In this document: positions 52,974 through 62,162 of the stretch, piece by piece
Layout of the letters: each line of letters begins with the position of its first letter
Numbering within the stretch: position 1 is the stretch's first letter
From: Ferruginibacter sp.
Lineage (GTDB): Bacteria > Bacteroidota > Bacteroidia > Chitinophagales > Chitinophagaceae
Assembly: GCA_014379905.1 (NCBI GenBank)
Contig: JACMKX010000144.1
Coordinates: 62,001-126,000, forward strand
Length of the DNA stretch: 64,000 nucleotides
Reading direction: 5' to 3'
Program-made: the position numbers and the translations under genes
Notes under the pieces: generated by a model
Databases searched by the model: none
What the model saw: the letters and a program-made list of their open reading frames with translations, nothing else
Told to the model about the DNA's origin: nothing

Positions 52974-54140
52974 ATGAAGCAAAGAATATCATCTATCGAT
53001 ATTGTAAGGGGTTTGGTCATGATCATTATGGCATTGGATCATACAAGAGACCTGCTGCATGTTTCTTCTTTAACAGCAAGTCCAACCAACCTTGCAACTA
53101 CCACCCCTGCTTTGTTTTTTACCCGTTGGGTTACGCATTTGTGTGCACCAACTTTTGTATTTCTATCCGGTGTATCTGTTTACCTGTTTATGAAACGTGC
53201 TACTTCAATTAAGGAAATGCAATCTTTTCTCCGGAAGAGAGGTTTGTGGCTCATTGTGGCAGAGCTCATCTTTATAAATTTTGCCATTTGGTTTGATATA
53301 CAATTCAGGTTGGTAATATTAATGGTCATTTCGGCCATTGGTATCGGGATGATCATTTTATCTTTTTTATTGAAAGCATCGCCCCGGCAAACAGGTATTG
53401 TTGCTATTGCTGTTATTTTTCTGCACAACCTGTTGGAGTTTGTTTCCCTACCTGCCAACCCAATAGCGGCCGTGTTTTCTAATCTCCTCTTTATACCCGG
53501 CTTCATTGTAAATTCACCCCATTTCCAGGTGCTGGTATCTTATCCTTTTATTCCCTGGGTGGCAGTTATGTTGCTTGGGTTTTCTATGGGTAAAATTTTT
53601 GAAATGAATGTTGCGCAACGAAATAAAAAATTACTCAATATCGGATTATTGAGCATTGTACTTTTTAGTCTTCTGCGTTTTACAAATGTACATGGAGATC
53701 CCACGCCATGGCAAACTCAGTCCACGGGGTTGTACAGCTTCCTTTCTTTTTTGAATGTGACCAAGTCTCCGCCCTCCCTGCAATTCATTTTATTATTTTT
53801 GGGTCTTACTTTACTTTGCCTGCGTCTGGCCGACAGTGTTCCGGGCAAAATAAAAGAAATATTGTTAGTATATGGAAAGGTGCCGCTGTTCTATTACCTG
53901 GTTCACTTTTATGTCATCCGCCTGGCAACATTTATAATGGTATATGCCCAGGGCTTTACATGGAAAGATCTGTCATTTGCCCCTTTCCAGTACGGCAGGC
54001 CTGCAACAGGCTCTGGCATTGAGTTGCCGGGAGTATTCGTGGCGTGGGTTTTTATTGTTGTACTGATGTACCCATTATGTAAGTGGTACGGCAATTACAA
54101 AGCCCGCCACCCGGAAAAACAATGGTTAAGATATCTATAA
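52974..54140 (+). CDS. DUF1624 multi-spanning membrane protein (acyltransferase-like)
   Basis: 388 aa with about ten membrane segments. The N-terminus RISSIDIVRGLVMIIMALDHTRD is the hallmark of the DUF1624/heparan-alpha-glucosaminide acetyltransferase-like group; the His in ALDHTRD is the expected acyl-relay residue. Other helices include FTRWVTHLCAPTFVFLSGVSVYLF. The likely role is moving an acyl group across the inner membrane to an envelope sugar or lipid; acceptor unknown. Confidence 0.82.
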   Translation: MKQRISSIDIVRGLVMIIMALDHTRDLLHVSSLTASPTNLATTTPALFFTRWVTHLCAPTFVFLSGVSVYLFMKRATSIKEMQSFLRKRGLWLIVAELIFINFAIWFDIQFRLVILMVISAIGIGMIILSFLLKASPRQTGIVAIAVIFLHNLLEFVSLPANPIAAVFSNLLFIPGFIVNSPHFQVLVSYPFIPWVAVMLLGFSMGKIFEMNVAQRNKKLLNIGLLSIVLFSLLRFTNVHGDPTPWQTQSTGLYSFLSFLNVTKSPPSLQFILLFLGLTLLCLRLADSVPGKIKEILLVYGKVPLFYYLVHFYVIRLATFIMVYAQGFTWKDLSFAPFQYGRPATGSGIELPGVFVAWVFIVVLMYPLCKWYGNYKARHPEKQWLRYL

Positions 54141-54195
54141 AATAAAATGGCAGCCACAACCGGCAGTCATTTTACCAGTGGTTGTTTATCTCCAG

Positions 54196-54982
54196 CTAAT
54201 AACATAAGAATTTTTTATTTTCTGAAGAGAAACAGGTTTTAATAAGATTGAACAACATAGGGTCATAGGTTTTTAATTCTGCCCTGTTGTTAACCTGGTT
54301 GTGTACACCATTGGTGGGGATGGCTTCAATATTACAGTTAAACCAACATTGCACTCCTTCTGCCCAATACTCCCGTATATCAGAACGTGCATAGGTATTG
54401 GCCCATAAATTATTTTTTAAGCTATTGTTGCAGGCGGCCTGTAATTGTGAATCAAAAACCGTATTGGTAAACCGGATGCCTAGTTCATGAATAGCATGCG
54501 CAAATTCATGGCACAGCAATTCTTCTCCTTTATAACGGTCAATGCTTTGAATACACAATAAATTTTCCTAGCAGTTGGTAGTTAAAGGGCGGGCGAGTGT
54601 AGCGCCGTATGCCCGTGCCCTGTTGTCCCGGTCAGTTCCCGGAAAAGCAGTATACAAGTCACTGTATCGGGCATTTGTGTGGACCGCTCATTTTTACCGA
54701 TAATACCTACCCTAATATAATTTTCTATCATTTTTGCCCTGGCTGCCGGAATTGTTTTTACCATTTCCTCCACTATGGCTTTTGCATTCAGTAATGCCTG
54801 GTCGGCAACATTTTCAGCACTGATAATGGGAATACCTCCCGCATCTGAATATTTTTATAAAAGCCATCAAGACCAAGTGAGGCTGGTGGAGCCGTTATTT
54901 CGTTGCTGGCAGGTTTGGCGTTTGATTTGCTGCAGGAGAATAACGTTATTGTTAGCAACGCGGAGAAAAGAAACTGTTTCAT
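54196..54982 (-). pseudogene. Inactivated lipoprotein zinc metallopeptidase
   Basis: Three frames read as one protein once repaired. It starts at ATG 54982 (MKQFLFSALLTITLFSCSKS, a lipoprotein signal). Frame 1 breaks in an A5 run (plus-strand T-run 54852-54856): one extra base restores FYKKYSDAGGIPIISAEN. The second break is near 54666-54668, where one base restores MPEYSDLYTAFPGTD. A TAG at 54568-54570 then interrupts TTNC*ENLLCIQS. Beyond it the zinc helix CHEFAHAIHELG and REYWAEGVQCWFN are intact. Two indels plus a nonsense change argue for a genuine pseudogene and against sequencing error. The family resembles lethal-factor-like HExxH peptidases; that naming is from memory. Confidence 0.8.
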
Positions 54983-55110
54983 GATGATTAATTTTATGGT
55001 GGTAAAATTGCACATCTCTGCACACAATTCAAATACTCAATCTTATGTAGGCTGTTGTAGTTTGAAAAGTAAAAGAACCTACAACTACTCCGGCTTTTCT
55101 CTTATATCTT

Positions 55111-55329
55111 TTAATCAAGCAATTCTGCCCGAAAGCCTATTTTTTCCAAATGTACTTTCACATCCTCGGTATTTAGCATTTCCACCGATTCTATTCGCAG
55201 AATATTATCACAGTCGTGCAGGTCAAAATTGATCTTGCATTGTGGCAGTATTTCCAATAAACTTTCAACCACATCATTGGCTATGGATGCCTGGGTAATA
55301 TTGGTTTTAAATACTTCGATGGTTTTCAT
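55111..55329 (-). CDS. Small ferredoxin-like (HMA-like) protein
   Basis: 72 aa from ATG 55329 (MKTIEVFKTNITQASIAND). The pattern strand, helix (ASIANDVVESLLEIL), strand (CKINFDLHD), strand (ILRIESVEML), helix (TEDVKVHLEKIGF) matches the beta-alpha-beta-beta-alpha fold of metallochaperones, but the CxxC metal motif is absent. It starts 17 nt after the DinB-like gene and closes that small operon. Function unknown. Confidence 0.7.
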   Translation of the reverse strand: MKTIEVFKTNITQASIANDVVESLLEILPQCKINFDLHDCDNILRIESVEMLNTEDVKVHLEKIGFRAELLD

Positions 55330-55346
55330 TATTTCTCCTGTTGTTC

Positions 55347-55868
55347 TCAATATTCAACATTGCTATTTATATCGTAACTCGTTCCTAAATTAGCTACGGC
55401 CCTGCGTAATAATCCAAGTTGGCCCAGCAGGTAGCTGGTTCTGTCGATGCCCATCCCAACCATGTTTAATTTATTTTCCTCCATAAAATCCACCTTCATA
55501 CCAAAATCTTCTCCTTCGTTTAATACTTCATCGGTAACAGAAAGTAATTTGTCGTACAATTTTTTAGAGATGTTGTGCCAGCTTCTTTTAAACTCTTCCA
55601 CTGTTGGGTATATTGCATTGGCATCATAAGCTTTGCCTTCTTTAAATAATGTATCGTTAGGATCTTTTTCTTCAATACCCAATACATTGGCCAGCCAGTA
55701 GCGGCAGTTTACCAGGTTTCCCAACGTCCAGATGATGTTGTTGGTTCTGCCTTCAATTCTCTTGGTAGCATCGGCATCATTAATGTCTTTGGTCATATTG
55801 TCAAACATTTGCGTGTGCCACCTGTAGGCTGGTATAACGATTTTCAGAGCGGGAGATGTTGCTTTCAT
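55347..55868 (-). CDS. DinB-like helical bundle without metal His
   Basis: 173 aa, all-helical. IEGRTNNIIWTLGNLVNCRYWLAN matches the DinB helix where a His usually sits (GHLVNCRYW); here it is Asn. The C-terminal segment MGIDRTSYLLGQLGLLRRAVANL lacks the usual HxxxH. So the fold fits DinB but the metal ligands seem lost. It begins 10 nt after the SDR gene, suggesting co-expression. Confidence 0.65.
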   Translation of the reverse strand: MKATSPALKIVIPAYRWHTQMFDNMTKDINDADATKRIEGRTNNIIWTLGNLVNCRYWLANVLGIEEKDPNDTLFKEGKAYDANAIYPTVEEFKRSWHNISKKLYDKLLSVTDEVLNEGEDFGMKVDFMEENKLNMVGMGIDRTSYLLGQLGLLRRAVANLGTSYDINSNVEY

Positions 55869-55878
55869 ATATTATTTT

Positions 55879-56682
55879 TTATCTTTTTAAAAATGCTATT
55901 GGAGTTACTTTATAATTTAATGCCTGGGTGGTGCCGGCGGTAACATCAATGGTACAACCGGTAATTTTTGAAGCCATATCAGACACCAGGAAAACGGCTG
56001 TTTGAGCAATCTCTTCCATTAATGGCAATTGTTTTAGCATGGTATCGTTCGTCATCTTTTCCAACAAACCCTTCATTATTTCCGGGTTTTCTTTTAAAGC
56101 TGCCTGAAATACTTCAGAATCGGGGGAGCCTGCAGAACGGATATTTACAACCCTTACTCCCCAGGGGCCTATTTCACTGGCTAAGTCTTTTACCAAACTT
56201 TCCAGTGCACTACAGGCCGGGCCAAAGCCGCCCACGTTTGCATAGCCAATGCCCCCCGGTGTGGCAGTTAAAGTAAGTATAACACCATTTCCTTTTTCCA
56301 TCATTACTTTGGCTGCTGCCGTGGCGGTGATAAAATTTGTTGTCAGACCATTTCCAATAGGACTCATAAAATCATCAACAGAAAGTTCTGTTAGCAGGGA
56401 ACCTTGCACATCTTTCCAGCCGATGGCATTAAATGAAATATCTATGCTGCTATTGATTGATTGCAGGTGTGCTTCCACCTGGTCTTTGTGGAGTGCGTCT
56501 ACTTGTGCGGCATATGCTTTGCCCCCGGCATCATTGATTTGGGTGGCCAGTTTCTCAATCTTATTTACATTAACACCGGTAATATAAACAGCAGCGCCTG
56601 CCCGGGCAAAGGCTTTGGCAATAGCTGAGCCCAAAGAACCACCAGCGCCATATATAACAGCATTTTTATTTTTTAGGATCAT
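55879..56682 (-). CDS. Short-chain dehydrogenase/reductase fold, catalytic residues substituted
   Basis: 267 aa. The Rossmann glycine motif is intact (VIYGAGGSLGSAIAKAF), and FNAIGWKDV replaces the usual NNAG. In the active-site helix, where YxxxK is required, the sequence reads FGPACSALE: Tyr to Phe at 153 and Lys to Cys at 157. The cofactor may still bind, but ordinary dehydrogenase chemistry is unlikely. It is the first gene of an SDR, DinB-like, HMA-like run. Annotation simply as an oxidoreductase would overstate it. Confidence 0.8.
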   Translation of the reverse strand: MILKNKNAVIYGAGGSLGSAIAKAFARAGAAVYITGVNVNKIEKLATQINDAGGKAYAAQVDALHKDQVEAHLQSINSSIDISFNAIGWKDVQGSLLTELSVDDFMSPIGNGLTTNFITATAAAKVMMEKGNGVILTLTATPGGIGYANVGGFGPACSALESLVKDLASEIGPWGVRVVNIRSAGSPDSEVFQAALKENPEIMKGLLEKMTNDTMLKQLPLMEEIAQTAVFLVSDMASKITGCTIDVTAGTTQALNYKVTPIAFLKR

Positions 56683-56792
56683 ACAATTATTAATAAATGA
56701 TAATTATCAAATTTACTGCCTCCTCATTTGGTAAATTTTGCCCTATGGCAAAAAATAAGCGCCTTCATTATTTCTTTGCCGGTGTGGAAAGC

Positions 56793-57371
56793 CTACCGTT
56801 CCGAAACGGTTTTCCTTATCCTGCTTAGAGATGAATTGGTAATACCCAGGTAAGTGGCTATGTGCATAAGTGGTGCCTGTTTTAAAATCTGTGGCTTTTG
56901 GCTAATAAGATTCATATACCTGTCCATGGCAGAATGGGTGAAAATAGTTACAGAGCGTTGTTTAAAATGAAAGAGTTGATTAGCCATCCATGCACGACCC
57001 CATTCATTGAACCCGGGAAGGGTATGATACAATTGTTGAAAGCTGCCAAAGTCAATTTTCCAGCAAACACAATCTGTAACAGCCTGTATCACTTCCTGGC
57101 TGGGCGTTCGCTGAAACAGGGATGACACTTCTATAACAATTTCATCGTCGGAAAAAAAGTTAGTCGTAATATCATTGCCATCGTAGTCGTATACATAGGA
57201 GCGGATCAATCCTGTTTCAATAATGGCATATTCATTGGCTACCTGGCCTTGCTTTAAAAGGATGTCTCCCTTTTTATAAATTATTTTTTGATGAAATGAT
57301 GCCAGTTGCTGCAGGTCTGTCATTGAAAGTAGTGGATGTGTATATATTTTTTGTATAAAAGATGGTTCCAT
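56793..57371 (-). CDS. Crp/Fnr-family transcriptional regulator
   Basis: 192 aa. The cyclic-nucleotide-binding fold (about 12-125) is seen in YKKGDILLKQGQVANEYAIIETGLIRSYVYD; the Arg/Ser phosphate-binding signature for cAMP is not evident, so the effector is unknown. A compact C-terminal helix-turn-helix follows, HIATYLGITNSSLSRIRKTV. It starts 5 nt after the DoxX gene's stop and lies 110 nt upstream of the SDR cluster on the same strand, so it may regulate that cluster. Confidence 0.88.
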   Translation of the reverse strand: MEPSFIQKIYTHPLLSMTDLQQLASFHQKIIYKKGDILLKQGQVANEYAIIETGLIRSYVYDYDGNDITTNFFSDDEIVIEVSSLFQRTPSQEVIQAVTDCVCWKIDFGSFQQLYHTLPGFNEWGRAWMANQLFHFKQRSVTIFTHSAMDRYMNLISQKPQILKQAPLMHIATYLGITNSSLSRIRKTVSER

Positions 57372-57376
57372 ATTGA

Positions 57377-57760
57377 TCAGGTTGAAAATTTACCCGGGTA
57401 CATTAAAGTTAGCAAAGCAAAAACGAGCAGGAAATTAAATTCAGCACCATTTCTGCCGCCACCTACTACAAACCAACCTTCTTTTCCATGAATCATTAAT
57501 ATTCCGGCAATTAAAATGACGAGGGTAATAATTGCAGCCGGCTTAATAAATTTATTGGCCAGCAGGCAAATGGCTGCCGCAATATGCGATAATTTAGTAG
57601 CCCATGCCGGGGGCAAACCGAGTGCGTCAAATCCCTCTGCCCGCAGGTACTCGTTGCCAAACCCGTTTACCGGCCCGGATGTGATAGAGGGAATAGCATG
57701 CATCGGCAATATAATGGCAGCCGCTAAACGCAATAAAAAAAGATGGTTGAAGATGGACAT
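57377..57760 (-). CDS. DoxX-family membrane protein
   Basis: 127 aa with four predicted membrane helices. The DoxX signature GWFVVGGGRNGAEFNFLL is near the C-terminus. Family members are linked to quinone or redox and detoxification functions. It is the first gene of a run followed 5 nt later by the Crp/Fnr regulator. Confidence 0.85.
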   Translation of the reverse strand: MSIFNHLFLLRLAAAIILPMHAIPSITSGPVNGFGNEYLRAEGFDALGLPPAWATKLSHIAAAICLLANKFIKPAAIITLVILIAGILMIHGKEGWFVVGGGRNGAEFNFLLVFALLTLMYPGKFST

Positions 57761-57843
57761 GGCAACCGGCTTTGTTGTTAAATATGAAAACCCCTATAAA
57801 GAATGATATGTAAAGATAAACGCTGCTTTAGTAAATTTATATT

Positions 57844-58359
57844 ATGAAAAAAATAGTGCTCTTGTGTTTATTGGCATTCGCTACAGGTTTATGTTACGCA
57901 CAGTTTCCGCAAAATTTTATAGGTGAATGGAAAGGAAAACTGCAATGGATTGTTACCGGTAAACCGTTGCAGGAATTTGCTATGCGGCTTAGAATAGCAG
58001 CATCTGATAGCTTAAACCGGTATATATGGCATATTAGTTATGGAGACAGCAATAAAGATACCAGGCCATATATGCTGAGCCTTGTAGATAGAGAGAAAAA
58101 TCATTGGGTTATTGAAGAAGGAAATGGAATTAATCTTGACAATTATGTGGCCGGTAATTGCCTGCAGGGTTCTTTCACAGTAATGAACAATACCATCGTA
58201 AATAATTATTGCATAGAAGATGGAAAGATGCGGGTGGAGTTTTTTACTATAAAACTGGCGGATAAAAAAACCAGCGGAAACGGCACAAAAGATTCCCCAC
58301 TGGTAGATAATTATAGAATGGCCGGTTATCAGCATGGGTTGTTGGAAAAAGTAAGGTAA
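57844..58359 (+). CDS. Secreted protein, beta-rich (lipocalin-like possible)
   Basis: 171 aa with signal peptide MKKIVLLCLLAFATGLCYAQ. The mature protein begins FPQNFIGEWKGKLQWIV and alternates strands (YIWHISYGD, YMLSLVDREKNHWVIEE, MRVEFFTIKL). The N-terminal GxW-like element and antiparallel pattern suggest a lipocalin/FABP-type barrel, but I do not recognise the family. It is monocistronic, about 100 nt upstream of the LutB-like gene on the same strand. Confidence 0.6.
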   Translation: MKKIVLLCLLAFATGLCYAQFPQNFIGEWKGKLQWIVTGKPLQEFAMRLRIAASDSLNRYIWHISYGDSNKDTRPYMLSLVDREKNHWVIEEGNGINLDNYVAGNCLQGSFTVMNNTIVNNYCIEDGKMRVEFFTIKLADKKTSGNGTKDSPLVDNYRMAGYQHGLLEKVR

Positions 58360-58462
58360 TTTCGCTGCCATACAAAGGATAGAATAGCTTCTGTTGATTC
58401 GCCAGGCGGCGAATGCCAATTAAAATGCGCTATACAGTTAGCTGGTTTCAAAAAAATAAAAT

Positions 58463-59839
58463 ATGTCGCAATCATCTGAAACATTTTTAGCCAAGAGCAC
58501 CGTAAAAGCTGCTGACCTGCAACACAGGCGTACCATCAACTTCAATATGGGCCGCTATCATGCCGTGGTGCCTAAAGGCAAAGAACAGTTTAGTAATGTA
58601 CACCTGGCACGTGAGCGGGCAAAAAACATTAAATGGCGTGCTATAGAAACACTTGATCAGCAGCTGGAAACTTTTGAACTAAACCTGGGTAAAAAAGGCG
58701 GCAAAGTAATTTGGGCAGAAACAGCTGCACAGGCCATTGAAGAAATTGTAAAGATCTGCAGAGAAAAAAACTGCAAAACCCTCGTGAAGAGCAAGAGCAT
58801 GGCTACAGAGGAAATACACCTGAACAAAGCCATGGAAGAAAATGGTATTGAAAGCATTGAAACCGACCTGGGGGAATATATACAACAATTAGATGGCGAA
58901 GCACCTTATCATATTGTAACACCTGCCATGCATAAGAGCAAGGAAGATGTAGCTAAATTGTTTGCAGACAAACTGGGAACTGATCCCAAACTAACGCCGG
59001 AAGAATTAACCCTGGTGGCAAGAAATATTTTAAGAGAAAAATATGTACAGGCTGAAGTAGGTGTTACAGGTGCCAACTTTATCATCAGCGATGTTGGTGG
59101 CGTGGCGGTAACAGAAAATGAGGGCAATGCACGCCTTTCCTGTGCTTTTCCTAAAACACATATAGTAGTGGTGGGAATTGAAAAGGTAATTCCATCGATT
59201 ACTGACCTCGCTTTGTTTTGGCCCTTGCTCAGCACTTTTGGTACGGGGCAAAAAATAACTTCTTACAACAGCATTATTACAGGGCCGAGGCAGCCGGGCG
59301 AATCGGACGGCCCCGATGAAATGTATGTGATACTTATGGACAATGGTCGTACTAATATTTTAGACAACCCGGTACAAAGAGAAAGCCTGTATTGTATTCG
59401 CTGTGGCGCCTGCCTAAATGCATGCCCTATTTATAAAAATATAGGCGGCCATGCTTATGGCACCACTTATAGCGGACCCATTGGTAGTGTAATTTCACCA
59501 CACCTGGAGGGTATGAATGAATACAAGCATTTAAGTTTTGCTTCGTCACTGTGTGGCAATTGTACCGAAGTATGTGCTGTAAAAATCAATCTTCACGAAT
59601 TGTTGCTGGAGAATAGGAAAGAATCTGTAGAAGAAGGTCATACCAGTTTTGCTGAGCGGGCTGCCTGGAAAATGTGGCGGCTTGCCAGCCTTAACCGCCG
59701 CATGATGAATATGGGCAATGGCGGTTTGAAAAATAAAGTAGTAAATGGTTTGTTTAAAGACTGGAAGAAGAATAGGGCTGATTTAAATTTTAGCCAGCAA
59801 ACTTTTAATGAAATGTGGAGAGGCCGTTTAAAAAAATGA
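58463..59839 (+). CDS. LutB/YkgF-type iron-sulfur protein of lactate utilisation
   Basis: 458 aa. The LUD domain occupies about 60-300 (VKSKSMATEEIHLNKAMEENG). Two 4Fe-4S motifs follow: CIRCGACLNACPIY and CGNCTEVCAVKIN. In lutABC operons this subunit works with LutA and LutC to oxidise L-lactate to pyruvate. Neither partner is adjacent here; the downstream gene belongs to another family. It may act with subunits encoded elsewhere, so I leave the symbol blank. Confidence 0.85.
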   Translation: MSQSSETFLAKSTVKAADLQHRRTINFNMGRYHAVVPKGKEQFSNVHLARERAKNIKWRAIETLDQQLETFELNLGKKGGKVIWAETAAQAIEEIVKICREKNCKTLVKSKSMATEEIHLNKAMEENGIESIETDLGEYIQQLDGEAPYHIVTPAMHKSKEDVAKLFADKLGTDPKLTPEELTLVARNILREKYVQAEVGVTGANFIISDVGGVAVTENEGNARLSCAFPKTHIVVVGIEKVIPSITDLALFWPLLSTFGTGQKITSYNSIITGPRQPGESDGPDEMYVILMDNGRTNILDNPVQRESLYCIRCGACLNACPIYKNIGGHAYGTTYSGPIGSVISPHLEGMNEYKHLSFASSLCGNCTEVCAVKINLHELLLENRKESVEEGHTSFAERAAWKMWRLASLNRRMMNMGNGGLKNKVVNGLFKDWKKNRADLNFSQQTFNEMWRGRLKK

Positions 59840-59873
59840 TTTTCTTATCAACAAGCGAAGACAAAAATCTACC

Positions 59874-61157
59874 ATGCTTATTTTTTCGAAAACTTCTACC
59901 TCAAGGCTTCAATACATTTGCAAATTTATTTTCGGAGAACAGCTCGGCATATGCTTTGGATTAACCATAGATTCTGAAGAATTTAAAAAGCATGAAGGGC
60001 CAAAGATCAATTACAGCGATATTGAAATAGAAGGAGACGCTTTCCGCCTCAAAAATCACGACTTACTATTTGAGAAAAATATTAAATCCCAGGCAACTGA
60101 TTGCTTTGAAACGAATGGATACAAAGCATTTTTTAAAACTATTGACAGCAATTTTGACTTTGATATATTAGCCGCATCTTTTTATTTAATGAGCCGATAC
60201 GAAGAATACCTGCCGCACGAAAAAGATATGTATGGACGGTATGCTCATGAAAACGCCATCGCTTATAAAGAAGATTTTTTAAGCAAGCCTGTCATTAATA
60301 CATGGATCACTGATTTTGCAATTGCCCTGAAGCAAAAATTCCCTTCCCTGGCAATTAAAACACCCGTTTTCAAATTTACCCCCAGCTATGATATTGACAT
60401 TGCCTGGAGTTATAAAAACAAAGGCCTGTTGCGCAATGTTGGCGGTTTTTTTAAAAGTCCTTCACTAAACAGGTTAAGGGTTTTAACGGGAATGAAAAAA
60501 GACCCATACGATTGCTATGACTTTTTAAATGAGCTGCATACCAAATGCAGGCTGGAGCCTGTCTATTTTTTTTTAGTGGCTACCAGCCGTAGTGAATACG
60601 ATAAGAATATTTCTCCTTACGACCATTCAATGTGGCAGCTGATAAAACAACATGCAAAAAAATACAGGATAGGTCTGCATCCCTCCTGGAAAAGCAGTGA
60701 AAAACACAGCTTACTGGCAAAAGAAAAAAAGATCCTGGAAACAGCGGGAAATGTTCCGGTTACCAGGTCGAGGCAACACTATATTAATTTAACAATACCC
60801 GAAACTTATGAACGCCTTATTGATACAGGTATTGCAGACGACTACAGCATGGGTTATGGCAGCATCAACGGGTTCAGGGCATCTGTTGCGGCTACCTTTT
60901 CCTGGTACAATTTAAAAACTGAAAAGGCAACAGGTTTACGGGTGCACCCTTTTTGTTTTATGGATGCCAATAGTTTTTATGAGCAAAAACAAGATAGCAG
61001 CGATTCGTTCAATGAATTAATAAGGTATTATAGTGAATGTAAAGAAATGAAAGCTGAGCTGATCACTATTTTTCACAATAACTTTTTAGGCACCGACCCT
61101 ATTTTTGCAGGCTGGAGGGCACTATATGTCAACTTTATATCTCAGCTTCAGCAATAA
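59874..61157 (+). CDS. Polysaccharide deacetylase-like protein (DUF7033-type N-terminus)
   Basis: 427 aa. The N-terminal half (about 1-155) has ASFYLMSRYEEYLPHEKDMYGRY, typical of the DUF7033-like part. The second half resembles an NodB/CE4 barrel: FTPSYDIDIAWSYKNKG in place of the usual DDG-type first motif, RIGLHPSWKSS supplying the HPS motif, and a late GLRVHPFCFMD. The ligand set differs from classical chitin deacetylases. No signal peptide is evident. Its last 23 nt overlap the convergent EamA gene. Confidence 0.72.
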   Translation: MLIFSKTSTSRLQYICKFIFGEQLGICFGLTIDSEEFKKHEGPKINYSDIEIEGDAFRLKNHDLLFEKNIKSQATDCFETNGYKAFFKTIDSNFDFDILAASFYLMSRYEEYLPHEKDMYGRYAHENAIAYKEDFLSKPVINTWITDFAIALKQKFPSLAIKTPVFKFTPSYDIDIAWSYKNKGLLRNVGGFFKSPSLNRLRVLTGMKKDPYDCYDFLNELHTKCRLEPVYFFLVATSRSEYDKNISPYDHSMWQLIKQHAKKYRIGLHPSWKSSEKHSLLAKEKKILETAGNVPVTRSRQHYINLTIPETYERLIDTGIADDYSMGYGSINGFRASVAATFSWYNLKTEKATGLRVHPFCFMDANSFYEQKQDSSDSFNELIRYYSECKEMKAELITIFHNNFLGTDPIFAGWRALYVNFISQLQQ

Positions 61158-62079
61158 TTTTTTCCCTGCTTCTTTTAATACTGAGGTTTACCAGGTAAAC
61201 GCCAACAAGCGTTACAATGGATCCCCATAAAATATTTATGGTGAGCTTTTCATTTATCACCAATGCTCCCAAAACCATTGCTACCATTGGGTTTACATAA
61301 GCATACAGAGATGCCACCGCTGGTTGTAACTTCTTCATGGAATAAATAAAAGCGATGAATGCGATAATGGAACCAAATATGACCAGGTACAATATCACCA
61401 TCCATACTTTAAAGGAGATATCAGTTAGCGCAACTGTAGGTTGCGCACTTTCTGCCCATACAAGTAAAATAGCAGAACTGATGAGCATTTGCCAGCCGGT
61501 GCCATAATATGGATTCATTTTTGCCTTATTTCTCGCCAGGAAAATAGTGCCTACACTCCAGCTGAGCATGGCAAACATGGATAATGCTAAGCCGATAAAC
61601 ATAGACATATCTATACCAGCGAAAGCATTTTCATAAAATACAATTAACACACCGGTAAAGCCAAGAAAGAGGCCGATATAGGTAAGCCGGGTGAGTTTTT
61701 GACTCCTGAAAAATAAACGTTCAATAATTACCACACTTAACGGATACAAAGCGCCTATCAAAGCACTTAGCCCGGATGGAATCCATTTTAAACTCCAGGT
61801 GCTAAGGCCATTTGCAAATACAAACATGAGGATAGCCATGACCGTTAACCATTGAAATTGTTTGGCTGTAGGCAAAGGAAATTTTTTATAAACAAGAAAG
61901 AATCCAACAAAAGCCACTCCTGCTATGAACTGGCGGATATAGGCCATTTGTAACGCGGGAATTTCATGCACCCCCATTTTACTCACCACCCATGTGGTAC
62001 CCCACACAATACAGGTAACAATAAGGGCCAGGTAGCCTTTTCCTTTCCCCTCCGTATTTCCCTTGTTTTTTATAAACAT
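61135..62079 (-). CDS. EamA/DMT-family transporter
   Basis: 314 aa with ten predicted membrane helices in two EamA halves (about 15-145 and 160-300). CIVWGTTWVVSKMG near the N-terminus and SGLSALIGALYPLSVVIIE are typical. Probably exports small metabolites or amino acids; substrate unknown. The stop overlaps the convergent deacetylase-like gene by 23 nt. A perfect 12-bp palindrome, TTAATCGATTAA (62093-62104), lies 14 nt upstream of the start and could be an operator. Confidence 0.85.
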   Translation of the reverse strand: MFIKNKGNTEGKGKGYLALIVTCIVWGTTWVVSKMGVHEIPALQMAYIRQFIAGVAFVGFFLVYKKFPLPTAKQFQWLTVMAILMFVFANGLSTWSLKWIPSGLSALIGALYPLSVVIIERLFFRSQKLTRLTYIGLFLGFTGVLIVFYENAFAGIDMSMFIGLALSMFAMLSWSVGTIFLARNKAKMNPYYGTGWQMLISSAILLVWAESAQPTVALTDISFKVWMVILYLVIFGSIIAFIAFIYSMKKLQPAVASLYAYVNPMVAMVLGALVINEKLTINILWGSIVTLVGVYLVNLSIKRSREKIIAEAEI

Positions 62080-62092
62080 TAAAAAATGTTGT

Positions 62093-62104
62093 TTAATCGA
62101 TTAA
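62093..62104. promoter_or_regulatory. Palindrome upstream of the EamA gene
   Basis: TTAATCGATTAA is a perfect 12-bp palindrome 14 nt upstream of the EamA start. An operator is possible; AT-rich palindromes this short also arise by chance. Confidence 0.3.
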
Positions 62105-62162
62105 CCATTCTTCCTGATCTTCCCCTTTCTCTTTCTTTAGTAGCCTACAGGTGAGGGAGGGT

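Noticed and set aside
54582..54773. Separate small gene on the minus strand
   Set aside because: It is the middle frame of the metallopeptidase pseudogene; the sequence joins smoothly to the neighbouring frames when single bases are restored.
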